64,000 nt of DNA, from the NCBI RefSeq assembly GCF_002737755.1, contig NZ_PEGH01000017.1, positions 124,001-188,000 on the forward strand, written 5' to 3'. This DNA comes from Caulobacter sp. BP25 (lineage in GTDB: Bacteria; Pseudomonadota; Alphaproteobacteria; Caulobacterales; Caulobacteraceae). Shown here one piece after another: positions 36,283-45,540 of this stretch. The notes below the pieces were generated by a model. That model was not told the origin of the DNA, did no database searches, and worked only from the letters and a program-made list of their open reading frames with translations. The translations under genes were made by a program, and so were the position numbers. Position 1 is the first letter of the stretch, and each line of letters opens with the position of its first letter.

Positions 36283-37023
36283 ATGTCGCATGCCGTAGTG
36301 TCCCGCGAGGAATGGCTGGAAGCGCGCCGCGCCCTGCTGCTGAAAGAAAAGGCCCACACCCGCGCCCGCGACACTCTGAACGCCGAGCGCATGGCCCTGC
36401 CCTGGGTCAAGCTGGACAAGAGCTACGCCTTCGACACCGCAGACGGCCGCAAGACCCTGGACCAGCTGTTCGATGGCCGCAGCCAGCTGATCGTCTATCA
36501 TTTCATGTTCGGGCCAGACTGGGATGCGGGCTGCGAGGGCTGCTCGTTCATGGCCGACCACTTCGATGGAACCCTGCCGCACCTGAACCACCACGACGTG
36601 AGCCTGGTCGTCGTATCCCGCGCGCCCTTGGCGAAGATCCAGGGCTACCAGCGCCGGATGGGCTGGCGCTTTCCATGGGTGTCGTCGCACGACAGCGACT
36701 TCAACCGCGACTTCCACGTATCGTTCACGCCCGAAGAGCTGGCCGGCGAGACGATCCACTACAACTTCATCGACCAACCCTCCGGACAGGGGCATGACGA
36801 GTTGCCGGGCCTGTCGGTCTTCTATCGCGACGCCGGGGGCCAAGTCTTCCACACCTACTCGACCTACGCCCGAGGGCCAGAGGAAGCGATCGGGACCCTG
36901 ATGCTCCTCGACCGCGCGCCGTTGGGGCGCAACGAGAAAGACGCACCGGACTTCCCCCGCCGCCATGACGAGTATGAGGACGCCCAGCCCAAGTCCGCCT
37001 GCTGTGGCGGCGCGGCCGCCTGA
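36283..37023 (+). CDS. DUF899 thioredoxin-like family protein
   Basis: The ATG at 36283 follows a GGAGG site and gives 246 residues. DUF899 features are clear: SREEWLEARRALLLKEKAHTRARD near the N-terminus, YHFMFGPDWDAGCEGCSFMADHFDG with a CXXC motif, and FNRDFHVSF. The C-terminus ends in an ACCGG cysteine pair. The fold is thioredoxin-like but the chemistry is unknown. It is first of a plus-strand set with VOC and GST genes, possibly a detoxification unit under MarR control. Confidence 0.88.
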   Translation: MSHAVVSREEWLEARRALLLKEKAHTRARDTLNAERMALPWVKLDKSYAFDTADGRKTLDQLFDGRSQLIVYHFMFGPDWDAGCEGCSFMADHFDGTLPHLNHHDVSLVVVSRAPLAKIQGYQRRMGWRFPWVSSHDSDFNRDFHVSFTPEELAGETIHYNFIDQPSGQGHDELPGLSVFYRDAGGQVFHTYSTYARGPEEAIGTLMLLDRAPLGRNEKDAPDFPRRHDEYEDAQPKSACCGGAAA

Positions 37024-37118
37024 CACCCATCCGAATGATCCGCTCTTGGAACGCCTTCGCCGAGGCCGTGCCCACGGCCGGCCTCGCGCGCCCCTCTTCA
37101 CACTGCGGGAACACCCTG

Positions 37119-37865
37119 ATGGCCAACGACTTCGTCTGGTTCGAACTGGTCACGCCGGACGCCAAGGCGGCCGAAGCGTTTTACACGGCGGTCGTCGGCT
37201 GGACGACCGAGGCCTCCTCTGGTCCCGCCGGCCCCTACACGATCTTCAAGGTCGGCGACTTCCATTTCGGCGGCATACTGGAGATGCAGGACGCTCCACC
37301 CGGCTGGCTGGGCTATCTCGGCGTCGATGACGTCGACGCCTTCGCCAAGAAGGTCGAGGCAGCCGGCGGCGCGATCTGCAAACCGCCGCAGGACATTCCC
37401 AACGTCGGCCGCTTCGCCGTGGTGGCCGACCCGCAAGGCGCGATGTTCATCCTGTTCGTCGACGCGCCCGGCGCCGAGCCGCCACGGCCCGCGCCCATGT
37501 CGCCGGGCTCGCTGGGCTGGTCGGAGCTGCACGCGGCCGATTGGGAGAAGGCCTTCGACTTCTATGCGCCCCTGTTCGGCTGGGTGAAGCACGACACCGT
37601 GCCGATGGGCGAGATGGGCGTCTACCAGACCTTCGGCCCCAGCACGGCGGCGATCGGCGGCATGTTCAGCAACCACGCGCCCGCGCCGATGCCCTATTGG
37701 CTCTATTACTTCTGCGTCGAAGGGATCGACTCCGCCGTCGAGCGGGTGAAGGCCCATGGCGGTCAGGTGCTGATGGGACCGGTCGAGGTTCCCGGCGGCG
37801 CGTGGGTGGTCAACGCCGTCGACCCGCAAGGCGCCCTGTTCGCCATTCTGGGCATGCGCGGATGA
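37119..37865 (+). CDS. Two-domain VOC (glyoxalase/bleomycin-resistance fold) protein
   Basis: The ATG at 37119 gives 248 residues with two VOC modules, about 1-115 and 125-248. Each begins with a FVWFELVTPDAKAAEAFYTAVVGW-like or LGWSELHAADWEKAFDFYAPLFGW-like strand/helix and ends with DPQGA-(M/L)-F. VOC proteins bind metals and act on glyoxals, antibiotics or catechols. Its stop overlaps the GST start (ATGA). The substrate is unknown. Confidence 0.88.
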   Translation: MANDFVWFELVTPDAKAAEAFYTAVVGWTTEASSGPAGPYTIFKVGDFHFGGILEMQDAPPGWLGYLGVDDVDAFAKKVEAAGGAICKPPQDIPNVGRFAVVADPQGAMFILFVDAPGAEPPRPAPMSPGSLGWSELHAADWEKAFDFYAPLFGWVKHDTVPMGEMGVYQTFGPSTAAIGGMFSNHAPAPMPYWLYYFCVEGIDSAVERVKAHGGQVLMGPVEVPGGAWVVNAVDPQGALFAILGMRG

Positions 37866-38494
37866 TCACCGTCTACGGAGAAGGCCGCGGCTTCCGCGTC
37901 GTCTGGCTGCTGGAAGAGATGCGGCTGCCCTATCGCCTGCGGGACGTCGACATGCTGGCCGGGGTCGAGAACGATCCCGAGTTCCTGGCGATCAACCCCG
38001 CCGGCTTCATCCCCGCGATCCAGGACGGCGACGCGATCATGGTCGAGTCCATCGCGATCATGGAATACCTGCTGGGCCGCTATGGGCCTTCGCCCCTGGC
38101 GCCTGATTCACTGGACGCGACTTTCCCCGCCTATCAGCAGTTCCTGCACCTGGGCGAGGCGGGACTGGCGGCGTCGGTCTTCTTCCTGACCGGCGCCAAG
38201 CACTTCGCGCCCGAGACCGATCGCGACAACTGGACCGTCCGACAAGCGATGCATGTGTTCACCAGCCGCCTGGGTCTCGTGATCCGGCGACTGACGGAGG
38301 CGCCCTACATGGCCGGTGAGACCTTCACCGCCGCGGACATCTCAGTGGGCTACGCCCTGGAGATGGCGCGCAAGAACATCGACTTCGCCCTGGGCGAGGC
38401 CGAGCAGGCCTATCTGGGCCGATTGCGCCAGCGAGATGGATACCAGCGGGCGCTGGCGGCCTGCCCCGCGACGCGCGGCTGGTGGACCAGCTAG
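37862..38494 (+). CDS. Glutathione S-transferase family protein
   Basis: The 210-residue protein has an N-terminal thioredoxin-like domain ([55 protein letters not shown]) and an all-helical C-terminal domain ([20 protein letters not shown], the N-capping/hydrophobic staple motif). It conjugates or reduces substrates with glutathione. It is translationally coupled to the VOC gene. The end overlaps mtgA by four bases, convergently. Confidence 0.9.
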   Translation: MITVYGEGRGFRVVWLLEEMRLPYRLRDVDMLAGVENDPEFLAINPAGFIPAIQDGDAIMVESIAIMEYLLGRYGPSPLAPDSLDATFPAYQQFLHLGEAGLAASVFFLTGAKHFAPETDRDNWTVRQAMHVFTSRLGLVIRRLTEAPYMAGETFTAADISVGYALEMARKNIDFALGEAEQAYLGRLRQRDGYQRALAACPATRGWWTS

Positions 38495-39168
38495 CCCACG
38501 CAGTCGGCGAGGCCGTCGCGGCGCACCGTTTTCGAGGCCTTGCCGATCTTCTGGGTGCGCTTGGCCACGTACTTGCCCGGCTTGATCACCCGCCACTTCA
38601 GGGGGCTGGGCAGAATCGCCGCCAGCCGCGAGGCCTGGGTCTGGGTCAGCCTGTCGGCGCCGACGCCGAAATAGCGCTGGGCGGCGGCCTCGGCGCCGTA
38701 GATGCCTGGGCCAAACTCGATGGAGTTCAGATAGACCTCCATGATCCGCTTCTTGCCCCAGCCGATCTCGATCAGCACCGTAAACCAGGCCTCCAGACCC
38801 TTGCGGACATAGGAGCGGCCCGGCCACAGAAAGACGTTCTTGGCCGTCTGCTGGCTGATGGTCGACCCCCCGCGGACCTTCTTGCCGGCCTCATTATTCT
38901 CATAGGCCTTTTGCAGGGCGTCGAAATCGAAGCCGTGATGCTGGCAGAACCGCGCGTCCTCGGCGGCGATCAGGGCGCGCGGCAGGGCGGGCGCGACCTC
39001 GTCGATCGGCCGCCAGCGATGGTCCAGCCCCTTCCCCTCTACCGCGCGGATGACCATCAGCGGCGTCACCGGCGGCGGAACGAAGCGGAACAGAATCACC
39101 GCCACGATCGGTCCCGCGACCAGAATGATGAACAGAGCCAAGGCGATGTTACGCAGAAGCCGCCGCAA
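38491..39168 (-). CDS. mtgA: Monofunctional biosynthetic peptidoglycan transglycosylase
   Basis: The 225-residue protein has one N-terminal membrane helix ([20 protein letters not shown]) and a glycosyltransferase 51 domain. Its motifs are [14 protein letters not shown] (catalytic Glu), [47 protein letters not shown]. It polymerises lipid II into glycan strands. It is divergent from the nitroreductase gene. Confidence 0.95.
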   Translation of the reverse strand: MRRLLRNIALALFIILVAGPIVAVILFRFVPPPVTPLMVIRAVEGKGLDHRWRPIDEVAPALPRALIAAEDARFCQHHGFDFDALQKAYENNEAGKKVRGGSTISQQTAKNVFLWPGRSYVRKGLEAWFTVLIEIGWGKKRIMEVYLNSIEFGPGIYGAEAAAQRYFGVGADRLTQTQASRLAAILPSPLKWRVIKPGKYVAKRTQKIGKASKTVRRDGLADCVG

Positions 39169-39281
39169 GGAACGCCCCCAAAAAGATCCAGACAGACTTG
39201 TCTTTACCCTGCGGCGGGATGCTAGCCAGAGGAAAAGCCGCTGCCTTCGGCATAGCGGTAATGGGATTAAGGGAGCCTTCG

Positions 39282-39944
39282 ATGGACGTGATCGACGCCG
39301 TCAACCGCCGCATGTCGGTGCGCGCCTTCAAGCCTGACCCGATCGACGGCGCCCTGGTGCGCGAGCTGCTGGAAGCCGCCGCCCGCGCGCCCTCAGGCGG
39401 CAATCTCCAGCCCTGGCGGGTCCAGGTCGTGTCGGGCGCGCCGCTGAAGGCGCTGACCGACGCCATGCTGACCCGCGTGGCTTCGCCCGATCCGACCGAA
39501 TACGACGTCTATCCCGCCAACCTGTGGGAGCCGCTCCGTAGCCGCCGCTTCCAGGTGGGCGAGGACATGTACGGGGCGCTGGGCATCCCGCGCGAAGACA
39601 AGATGGCCCGCCTGCAGTGGTTCGCCATCAACGGCCAGGGCTTCGGCGCGCCGGTTCAGCTGTTCTTCTCGATCGACCGCCGCTGCGGTCCGCCGCAGTG
39701 GAGCGATGTGGGCATGTTCATGCAGACCTTCATGCTGCTGGCGGTCGAGCGCGGTCTCGACACCTGCCCGCAGGAGTTCTGGTCGCACTACAACAAGCTG
39801 GTCGACACCCATGTCGGCCTGCCCGAGGGCCATATGCTGTTTTCCGGCATGGCCCTGGGCTATCGCGACGAAGCCGCCCCGGTGAACAACTTCCGCTCCC
39901 GCCGGGCGCCGTTCGAGGAGTGGGGGGAGCTGAAGGGGTTATAG
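39282..39944 (+). CDS. Nitroreductase family flavoprotein
   Basis: The ATG at 39282 follows an AAGGGA site; 220 residues. FMN contacts are visible in [14 protein letters not shown] and [13 protein letters not shown] near the N-terminus, with a C-terminal [29 protein letters not shown]. The family reduces nitroaromatics, quinones or enones with NAD(P)H. The gene stands alone between mtgA and a class A repeat. Confidence 0.9.
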   Translation: MDVIDAVNRRMSVRAFKPDPIDGALVRELLEAAARAPSGGNLQPWRVQVVSGAPLKALTDAMLTRVASPDPTEYDVYPANLWEPLRSRRFQVGEDMYGALGIPREDKMARLQWFAINGQGFGAPVQLFFSIDRRCGPPQWSDVGMFMQTFMLLAVERGLDTCPQEFWSHYNKLVDTHVGLPEGHMLFSGMALGYRDEAAPVNNFRSRRAPFEEWGELKGL

Positions 39945-39974
39945 GGGCCGAACTCAACCGGCTGAAATCATCTT

Positions 39975-40096
39975 CTCTCGTCATCCCGGCCGGAAGACCG
40001 CGTAGCGGGCTGTAGAGCCGGGACCCAGGGGCGGCCGCACCGCCACTTGCCCCTGGGTCCCGGATAGCCTCTGCGAGGCTTCCGGGATGACGAGAG
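39975..40096. repeat. Palindromic repeat (class A), copy 1
   Basis: Inverted ends CTCTCGTCATCCCGG and CCGGGATGACGAGAG flank a 90-base core with further CCGGGACCCAGGGG/CCCCTGGGTCCCGG symmetry. It fills the gap between the convergent nitroreductase and WD40-like genes. Other copies lie at 46541, 50001 and 51661. Confidence 0.85.
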
Positions 40097-40150
40097 ATTT
40101 AGTCTTTGAAATATCGAGGACTCTTTCGCCTCGGCAATTGGGCGTCACCC

Positions 40151-41182
40151 CTACCCCGCGAACTGGCGGGGGCCGCTGATATCCGGGATCTCCAGCACGC
40201 CCGCCTCGCCGCTCTCATCGCCCCAAGCCATGAGCTTGCCGTCGGCGCTGACCGAGAGCGCGCTGATCGGAGCGCCCTTCTCGGCCTTCAGGGTCTCGAT
40301 GCGGCCATTGCGCATGTGGGCGGCCCAGATCTTACCGTTGTCTTGCGCGGCCAGGCAGACGGGATGGGTGTCGATCCCCGCCACCCGCACGACCATGGAG
40401 TCGCGTGAGAACCCGATCTCGGCGGCCTCCTTGCCCATCGGCCCATTGGCGCCGGCGAACGGCCAGATAACCGCGCCGCTGGCGCCGGCCGTGGCCAGCA
40501 AGCTGCCCTTGTCGAAGAAGGCCAGGCTCTTGATCTTGGACGGATAGCCGCCCATCCGCATGTCCTTGCCATCCGACAGGCGCCAGCCATGCAGCTGGTT
40601 TTCCTGCATCGACGAGATCAGGAACTTGCCGTCGGGACTGAAGGCGGCGCCGATATGGCTACCCGCCCACTTGAGCAAATGCGGCTTCTGGTCGGCGATC
40701 CGAGCGTACCAGAGATAGGCGCCGCCATAGGTGACGGAGGCCAGACGACGGCCCTTGGGCTCGAAGGCCAGGCCAGAGACCGTCTTCTCGTGCGCGAACG
40801 CCCGCGCGAAGGCAGGGTCAGCGGCGTCGCGGACATGGACCTCCTTGCCGGCGGTGAAGGCGATCAGGCCCGAAGCGGCGCTGGTCGCCACATGCTCGAT
40901 CCACTTGTTCTTCACCTCGGCGAGAACGGTGGCGACCACCTCGCCGTTCTCGATTCGGCTCCAGACCAGACGGCCATCGTCGCCGCCGGTGACAACGCCA
41001 ACGCCGTTGGGGTGAAGGGCGGCGGCCAGAACCGCGCCGCCCAGGGGGCCGCCGTGGGCCTCCACGGTGACGAACCCATCCTCGGCTTGCAGCCGAACTG
41101 TGCCGTCGCCGAGGGCGAAAACGGCGCGGCCCGAGCGGTCGAAAAGGGCCTCGGTGACAAAGGCGTCGAACGAAAAGATCAT
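40151..41182 (-). CDS. WD40-repeat-like beta-propeller protein
   Basis: The ATG at 41182 (a GTG at 41191 is also possible) gives 343 residues. About seven blade-like units of some 45 residues can be traced, e.g. GGAVLAAALHPNGVGVVTGGDDGRLVWSR, TVSGLAFEPKGRRLASVTYGGAYLWYA, HIGAAFSPDGKFLISSMQENQLHGWRL and APISALSVSADGKLMAWGDESG. The fold is a cytoplasmic interaction scaffold; no enzymatic motif is seen. Its partner is unknown. It is divergent from the exbD gene. Confidence 0.8.
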   Translation of the reverse strand: MIFSFDAFVTEALFDRSGRAVFALGDGTVRLQAEDGFVTVEAHGGPLGGAVLAAALHPNGVGVVTGGDDGRLVWSRIENGEVVATVLAEVKNKWIEHVATSAASGLIAFTAGKEVHVRDAADPAFARAFAHEKTVSGLAFEPKGRRLASVTYGGAYLWYARIADQKPHLLKWAGSHIGAAFSPDGKFLISSMQENQLHGWRLSDGKDMRMGGYPSKIKSLAFFDKGSLLATAGASGAVIWPFAGANGPMGKEAAEIGFSRDSMVVRVAGIDTHPVCLAAQDNGKIWAAHMRNGRIETLKAEKGAPISALSVSADGKLMAWGDESGEAGVLEIPDISGPRQFAG

Positions 41183-41432
41183 GCGTCGCACTTAATGCGC
41201 GCGGCCCCCAAGGGCCAGACTCTTTCGCGTCGATGCGTTTCGAGGCGCGTTTCGAGCGCATCGGCCACGACTGCCTGTTCGAACGGCGTTCGGCAAAAAA
41301 GAGTCAAAAGGGGGTTGCTATTGCGCCGCGTCGTCGGGCTTTACTTCCGCGCCCGTCTGCGCCAGACGTGGCGAGGTAACGACATTTCAGGCGTGCGCGA
41401 CGCGCGCGGCCTTCTGGGAGACAGTGCAGGCT

Positions 41433-41879
41433 ATGGCGGCTAAACTTGCTGGCGGCGGTGGTGGCCGTTACGATCTGGGCCAGAATTCCGAAATCAACGT
41501 CACGCCCTTCGTGGACATTCTGTTGGTGCTGCTGATCATCTTCATGGTCGCCGTGCCGATGGCCGTGACCTCCATCAAGATCGACCTGCCCCCGGCCTCG
41601 CCGCCCCCTCCTGGCGTGAAGCCGAAGGAGCCGGTGTTCATCTCGATCCAGAAGTCGGGCGCGATCTTCATCGCTGACCGTCAGACCAGCCTCGATGGCC
41701 TGGAAGCCGACCTGAACGCCAAGTTCACCTCGACCGGCCAAGCCGGCCCGAAGGATGATCAGCGCATCATGATCCGCGCCGACGCCGACGTCATGTACGC
41801 CGACTTCATGGGCGTGCTGAACCAGCTGCAAACCGCCGGCTGGTACAAGGTCGGCCTGATCAACGAGGACATCCGCTAA
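41433..41879 (+). CDS. exbD: ExbD/TolR-family protein, orphan
   Basis: The ATG at 41433 gives 148 residues; a GTG nine bases upstream is possible. A Gly-rich cytoplasmic tail is followed by the single helix NVTPFVDILLVLLIIFMVAVP carrying the essential Asp of the ExbD/TolR proton channel, then a periplasmic domain. It works with ExbB and TonB (or TolQ/TolA). No exbB or tonB adjoins it. It ends at a strong terminator. Confidence 0.9.
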   Translation: MAAKLAGGGGGRYDLGQNSEINVTPFVDILLVLLIIFMVAVPMAVTSIKIDLPPASPPPPGVKPKEPVFISIQKSGAIFIADRQTSLDGLEADLNAKFTSTGQAGPKDDQRIMIRADADVMYADFMGVLNQLQTAGWYKVGLINEDIR

Positions 41880-41906
41880 GGATCCTCGGCGACAGCCAAA
41901 GATCGA

Positions 41907-41941
41907 AACCCCGCTGGCCTCGGCCAGCGGGGTTTTCTTTT
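41907..41941 (+). terminator. Intrinsic terminator of exbD
   Basis: AACCCCGCTGGCC and GGCCAGCGGGGTT arms with a two-base centre are followed by a T-rich run. Confidence 0.9.
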
Positions 41942-42035
41942 GCGCCCAAGAGGCGGTTTGGCTGCCCAGCACGCAACCTTGGCTTGATTCTTGCTTCTCC
42001 CGATCGCCGAACAGTAGCGGCTTTGGGAGAGCGTT

Positions 42036-42896
42036 ATGACTTCGATCACCAGCGGCGGCCTGACCCAGCAGCTCTATCAGAGCGTGTTTGACCATCTGGA
42101 CGTCAACAAGAGCGACGGTCTCTCTATCGACGAGCTCAAGGCCGCAGGTGGCGAGAAACAGGACTACGCCTCGGCGTTCAAGACACTCGACGCCGACACG
42201 GATGGAAAAATCAGCCGGGCTGAAATGACCGGGTCGTCCGTCGCCCTGTCGAACGACACGCTCTCGGCGCTCGTCGAGGCCCAGACGACGACCACGCCAA
42301 GAACCGCGCTTGCGGCCAGTAAAGGCACGCTCAGCCTGCTGGATGGCGCGCGATCCGAGCAGGAGACCCAAGACATCAACGCCCTGTTCGCCCGCGCGGA
42401 CGTGGACGACGACGGGAAGCTCTCGGACGCCGAATGGGATGCCGAAAAGGCTCTGCGCCGCGCATCAAACCTTGATGCGGGCACGATATCAGGCCCGATC
42501 TTCATGGCGGTGGACGCCGACGGAGATGGATTGACCAGCATGGACGAAGTACGGGCTGGCCGGGGCGCGCCTCTGCCTCTGAACGCGGTCGCCACGGCCA
42601 CGCCAGTCACCGCCGTCGCAATCGACCCGTCGATCGCTGGAGACGCGACCAACGCCTCTGGGGAAGCGACGCAACAGAGCGCCGAACAGGCTCAAGCCGA
42701 TTGGGCCGAGCGGACGTGGGGCGGCGAGGGAACCTACACGTTCCTTGATCGCGAACTCGCCGCCTACCGTTCGGCCGCTCAGATCGATTTCAGCGGCATG
42801 ACGATGTCCGCCGCGCTTAGCACGCGCCTGATCAACCAGATCCTGGCGGGCCTGGAAAACAAGACCGACAACCTAACCCAGCAGGTCTCGGCTTAA
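42036..42896 (+). CDS. EF-hand calcium-binding-type protein
   Basis: The 286-residue protein has four canonical 12-residue EF-hand loops: 22-33 (DVNKSDGLSIDE), 52-63 (DADTDGKISRAE), 122-133 (DVDDDGKLSDAE) and 160-171 (DADGDGLTSMDE), arranged as two pairs. There is no signal peptide. The C-terminal 60 residues (TYTFLDRELAAYRSA) are helical. It probably binds Ca2+; its role is unknown. It is monocistronic and convergent with the CobW gene. Confidence 0.88.
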   Translation: MTSITSGGLTQQLYQSVFDHLDVNKSDGLSIDELKAAGGEKQDYASAFKTLDADTDGKISRAEMTGSSVALSNDTLSALVEAQTTTTPRTALAASKGTLSLLDGARSEQETQDINALFARADVDDDGKLSDAEWDAEKALRRASNLDAGTISGPIFMAVDADGDGLTSMDEVRAGRGAPLPLNAVATATPVTAVAIDPSIAGDATNASGEATQQSAEQAQADWAERTWGGEGTYTFLDRELAAYRSAAQIDFSGMTMSAALSTRLINQILAGLENKTDNLTQQVSA

Positions 42897-42903
42897 CGGG
42901 GCG

Positions 42904-42942
42904 GTCCGTCGCGATCGGGATCTTCACCTGATCACGACGGAC
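42904..42942. terminator. Hairpin between the convergent EF-hand and CobW genes
   Basis: Eight-base arms GTCCGTCG and CGACGGAC have a 23-base loop. There is no T-run, so it is a possible weak bidirectional terminator. Confidence 0.35.
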
Positions 42943-42959
42943 GCCGGCGCGCCTACGCC

Positions 42960-44081
42960 TCAAGCCGCTGTCGCCTCGAACCCCGCGCGCAGCTCGGCCT
43001 CGTCCAAGTCGCGACCGATGAAGACCATGCGGCTGTAGCGCTTGTCCTTGTCGGTCCACTCGCGCTGGAAGTCGCCTTCCAGGATCATGTGGACGGCCTG
43101 GAAGACGAGACGCTTGTTCTCGCCCTTCACGTCGATGATGCCCTTGGCGCGCAGGATGTCCGGACCGCGCCTGGCCAGCAGGTCGTTGAGCCAGGCGGTG
43201 ATCTTCTGACCGTCGACCGGCTTTTCCAGCGTCAGCGAGATCCCCTTAACGCCGTCGTCGTGCACGTCGCTCTTGGCGTCGTGGTGATGGTGGTGGTGGT
43301 GACCATGGCCGCAGTGCTCGTCATGCACATGATCATGATCGTGGTGATGGTGATGATCGTGGCCGCAGTGCTCGTCGTGCACGTGGCCTGGCTCGCCGTG
43401 GGCGGGATTGAGGAAGTCCGGCTCCAGCTCGGTGATGCGGTCCAGGTCGAAGCTGTGCTTGCCCAGGATCGCCTCCAGCGGGACGTTCGAGCGCTGGGCG
43501 CGATGGATCGGGGCCAGCGGATTGATCCGGCGGATGCGCGCCTCGACATGGCGCAGATCGTCCTCGGAGACGAGGTCGGTCTTGTTCAGCACGATCTGGT
43601 CGGCAAAGGCGATCTGCTCGACGGCCTCCTTGCTGTCGCCCAGGCGCAGCATGATGTGCTTGGCGTCGACGACGGCGGTAACCGAGTCCAGCGCCGTGCG
43701 CGCCTTGACGTCCTCGTCGACGAAGAAGGTCTGGGCCACCGGGCCGGGATCGGCCAGGCCCGTGGTCTCGACGATGATGGCGTCGAAGCCGCCCTTACGT
43801 TTCATCAGACCCTGCAGAACCCGGATCAGGTCGCCGCGCACCGTGCAGCAGACGCAGCCGTTGTTCATCTCGAACACTTCCTCGTCCGCCCCGACCACCA
43901 GGTCATTGTCGATGCCGACCTCGCCGAACTCGTTGACGATCACGGCGTATCGCTTGCCGTGCTCCTCGGTGAGGATGCGGTTGAGCAAGGTGGTCTTGCC
44001 GGCGCCGAGATAGCCGGTCAGCACGGTGACGGGGATTTTGCCGGAGACGGCGGGCGCGGCCAGAGAGGTGTCTTGGGTCAT
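42960..44081 (-). CDS. CobW/COG0523-family GTPase, putative zinc chaperone
   Basis: The 373-residue G3E GTPase has Walker [10 protein letters not shown] (about 23-31), the metal-binding motif [12 protein letters not shown] and NKTD, and a C-terminal CobW domain. A long His-rich stretch (about residues 230-275, with repeated [13 protein letters not shown]-type units) suggests zinc storage or transfer. COG0523 members often insert zinc into enzymes during starvation. It follows a membrane protein gene by 39 bases; a Zur-like palindrome precedes both. Confidence 0.92.
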   Translation of the reverse strand: MTQDTSLAAPAVSGKIPVTVLTGYLGAGKTTLLNRILTEEHGKRYAVIVNEFGEVGIDNDLVVGADEEVFEMNNGCVCCTVRGDLIRVLQGLMKRKGGFDAIIVETTGLADPGPVAQTFFVDEDVKARTALDSVTAVVDAKHIMLRLGDSKEAVEQIAFADQIVLNKTDLVSEDDLRHVEARIRRINPLAPIHRAQRSNVPLEAILGKHSFDLDRITELEPDFLNPAHGEPGHVHDEHCGHDHHHHHDHDHVHDEHCGHGHHHHHHHDAKSDVHDDGVKGISLTLEKPVDGQKITAWLNDLLARRGPDILRAKGIIDVKGENKRLVFQAVHMILEGDFQREWTDKDKRYSRMVFIGRDLDEAELRAGFEATAA

Positions 44082-44120
44082 GGTCGCTATTTAGGCGCTC
44101 ACACCTCGAAGCGGAACACC

Positions 44121-44750
44121 TTACAGGTCGAGGAACGCTACCCCGACGCCCATGGCGATCAAGGCCACACCAAGAATGGTCGACTCGTAGCGAGCAATGC
44201 GCTCGAGCCCCAGACGCTTGACCCCCGCCAGGCTAAGCGCGGTGAACAACAGCATGCCGACCGCGGTGGCGGCCATCAGCACGGCGCTCAGAGCCAGGAA
44301 GCCGGTCCAGCCATGCTTTACGCCCGCCAGATAGATCGGCAGGAACGCCTCGCAGGGCGACAGGGTCAGCAGCACCACCAGGGCGGCGATGGCGGCGCGG
44401 TCCGAGGCGTAGCGCCGGGTCTGGATGTCGGCCTCGCCGTGCTCGTGGCGGCCGCGCCATAGATAGAAGAGTCCCAGGGCGCCCATCAGGGCTCCCACCA
44501 CCCATCCGAACAGGGCGCCCATGTGCGGCTGTACGGCCAGGCCCGCGCCGACCAGGCCAACGCCCAGTAGGATGGTGAAGGCCACGTGCCCCAGACCGGC
44601 CAGGGCCGTGACGCTCAGCGTCTTGCCCGCCGACCAGTGCTGACCGCGCCCGACGAGGACGAATGGAAGCCAATGGGTCGGCAGCGCCGCGTGCAGGAAG
44701 GCGACGGCGAAGCCAGTGGCGGCGATGGGGGCGAGAAGCGACGGGTTCAC
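44121..44750 (-). CDS. Polytopic membrane protein, possible metal transporter
   Basis: The 209-residue protein has about six helices. Polar features in the membrane include FLHAALPTHWLPFVLVGR, LAGLGHVAFTILLG and LTLSPCEAFLPIYLAG, recalling the NicO/RcnA type of metal transporter, but the HX4D signature of true NicO proteins is not present. A hydrophilic loop carries RGRHEHGEAD. It is co-directional with the CobW gene and preceded by a Zur-like palindrome, so a metal role is likely but unproven. Confidence 0.72.
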   Translation of the reverse strand: MNPSLLAPIAATGFAVAFLHAALPTHWLPFVLVGRGQHWSAGKTLSVTALAGLGHVAFTILLGVGLVGAGLAVQPHMGALFGWVVGALMGALGLFYLWRGRHEHGEADIQTRRYASDRAAIAALVVLLTLSPCEAFLPIYLAGVKHGWTGFLALSAVLMAATAVGMLLFTALSLAGVKRLGLERIARYESTILGVALIAMGVGVAFLDL

Positions 44751-44767
44751 GGGGAAGGCCTATAGCG

Positions 44768-44782
44768 TGTTACAAAGTAACA
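44768..44782. promoter_or_regulatory. Zur-like palindrome
   Basis: TGTTACAAAGTAACA has perfect 6-base arms around a 3-base centre and lies 17 bases upstream of the membrane gene start. Alphaproteobacterial Zur boxes have related GTTAT/ATAAC arms, so a zinc-responsive site is plausible. Confidence 0.55.
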
Positions 44783-44849
44783 TACCAGGGAGAGTTCGCG
44801 AACTTCTCGCATTTAGCAAACTCAGGGCCGGATTCCCGTGGCGACGCCG

Positions 44850-44877
44850 TTGACTCTCAGCCTCGCGGCTGTATAAG
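44850..44877 (+). promoter_or_regulatory. Candidate housekeeping promoter of rplU-rpmA
   Basis: TTGACT and TATAAG are separated by 16 bases, about 77 bases before the rplU ATG. This is close to the sigma-70/73 consensus, as expected for a highly expressed ribosomal operon. Confidence 0.65.
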
Positions 44878-44889
44878 TCGCGCCCTCTT

Positions 44890-44914
44890 CGCCCGCCGGG
44901 TTTCCGAGCGGGCG
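44890..44914 (+). promoter_or_regulatory. Leader hairpin of rplU
   Basis: CGCCCGC and GCGGGCG arms with an 11-base loop lie in the predicted 5' leader. An autoregulatory L21 leader is possible. It has no T-run directly after it. Confidence 0.4.
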
Positions 44915-44954
44915 TTCCCTATTTTGCGAACGCACGTTTTTAAGGCGCTAACCT

Positions 44955-45509
44955 ATGTACGCGGTGATCAAAACCGGCGGCAAGCAGTACCGGGTTCAAG
45001 CCGGCGACCTGCTGGTGGTCGAAAAGCTCGAAGGTGAACCCGGCGCTGCCGTGGCCTTTGGCGAAGTCCTGATGCTTGGCGAAGGCGAGGCCGTGACGGT
45101 CGGCGCCCCCACCGTGGACGGCGCTGTCGTCTCCGGCACCCTGATCGAAACCCGCAAGGGTGAGAAGGTGAAGATCTTCAAGAAGATCCGCCGTCAGGGC
45201 TACCGCCGCACCCGCGGTCACCGCCAGCTGGAATCGGTCGTGCGCGTCACGTCCGTCGCCGGCGCCGGCAAGGAAGCCAAGTGGGAAGGGTCGATCGACC
45301 TGACCCCGAAGGTCATTCTGGACGCCCGCGCTCGCGGCCTCGGCGACGCCGCCGTGCCGTTCACGGTTCCGGCCTCGACCGAAGCCGCTCCGGCTCCGAA
45401 GAAGGCCGCCAAGGCTCCGAAGGCCGCCGAGGCGACCGCCGAAGCCGCCCCGAAAAAGAAGGCCGCCCCTAAGAAGGCCGCCGCCACCACGGAGGAAGGC
45501 GAAGCCTAA
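44955..45509 (+). CDS. rplU: 50S ribosomal protein L21
   Basis: The 184-residue protein has the L21 core in about residues 1-103 (MYAVIKTGGKQYRVQAGD, KIRRQGYRRTRGHRQ). A long C-terminal extension of Ala, Lys and Pro follows, as in other Caulobacteraceae; E. coli L21 is 103 residues. It binds 23S rRNA. It is followed by rpmA after 31 bases. Confidence 0.97.
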   Translation: MYAVIKTGGKQYRVQAGDLLVVEKLEGEPGAAVAFGEVLMLGEGEAVTVGAPTVDGAVVSGTLIETRKGEKVKIFKKIRRQGYRRTRGHRQLESVVRVTSVAGAGKEAKWEGSIDLTPKVILDARARGLGDAAVPFTVPASTEAAPAPKKAAKAPKAAEATAEAAPKKKAAPKKAAATTEEGEA

Positions 45510-45540
45510 GGGCGACGCCTTCTAAAGGTAGGAGAGCAAG

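Noticed and set aside
43260-43400. Simple-sequence CAC/GTG-rich tract as a repeat or CRISPR-like element
   Set aside because: It encodes the in-frame His-rich loop of the CobW GTPase; no unit-spacer architecture is present.
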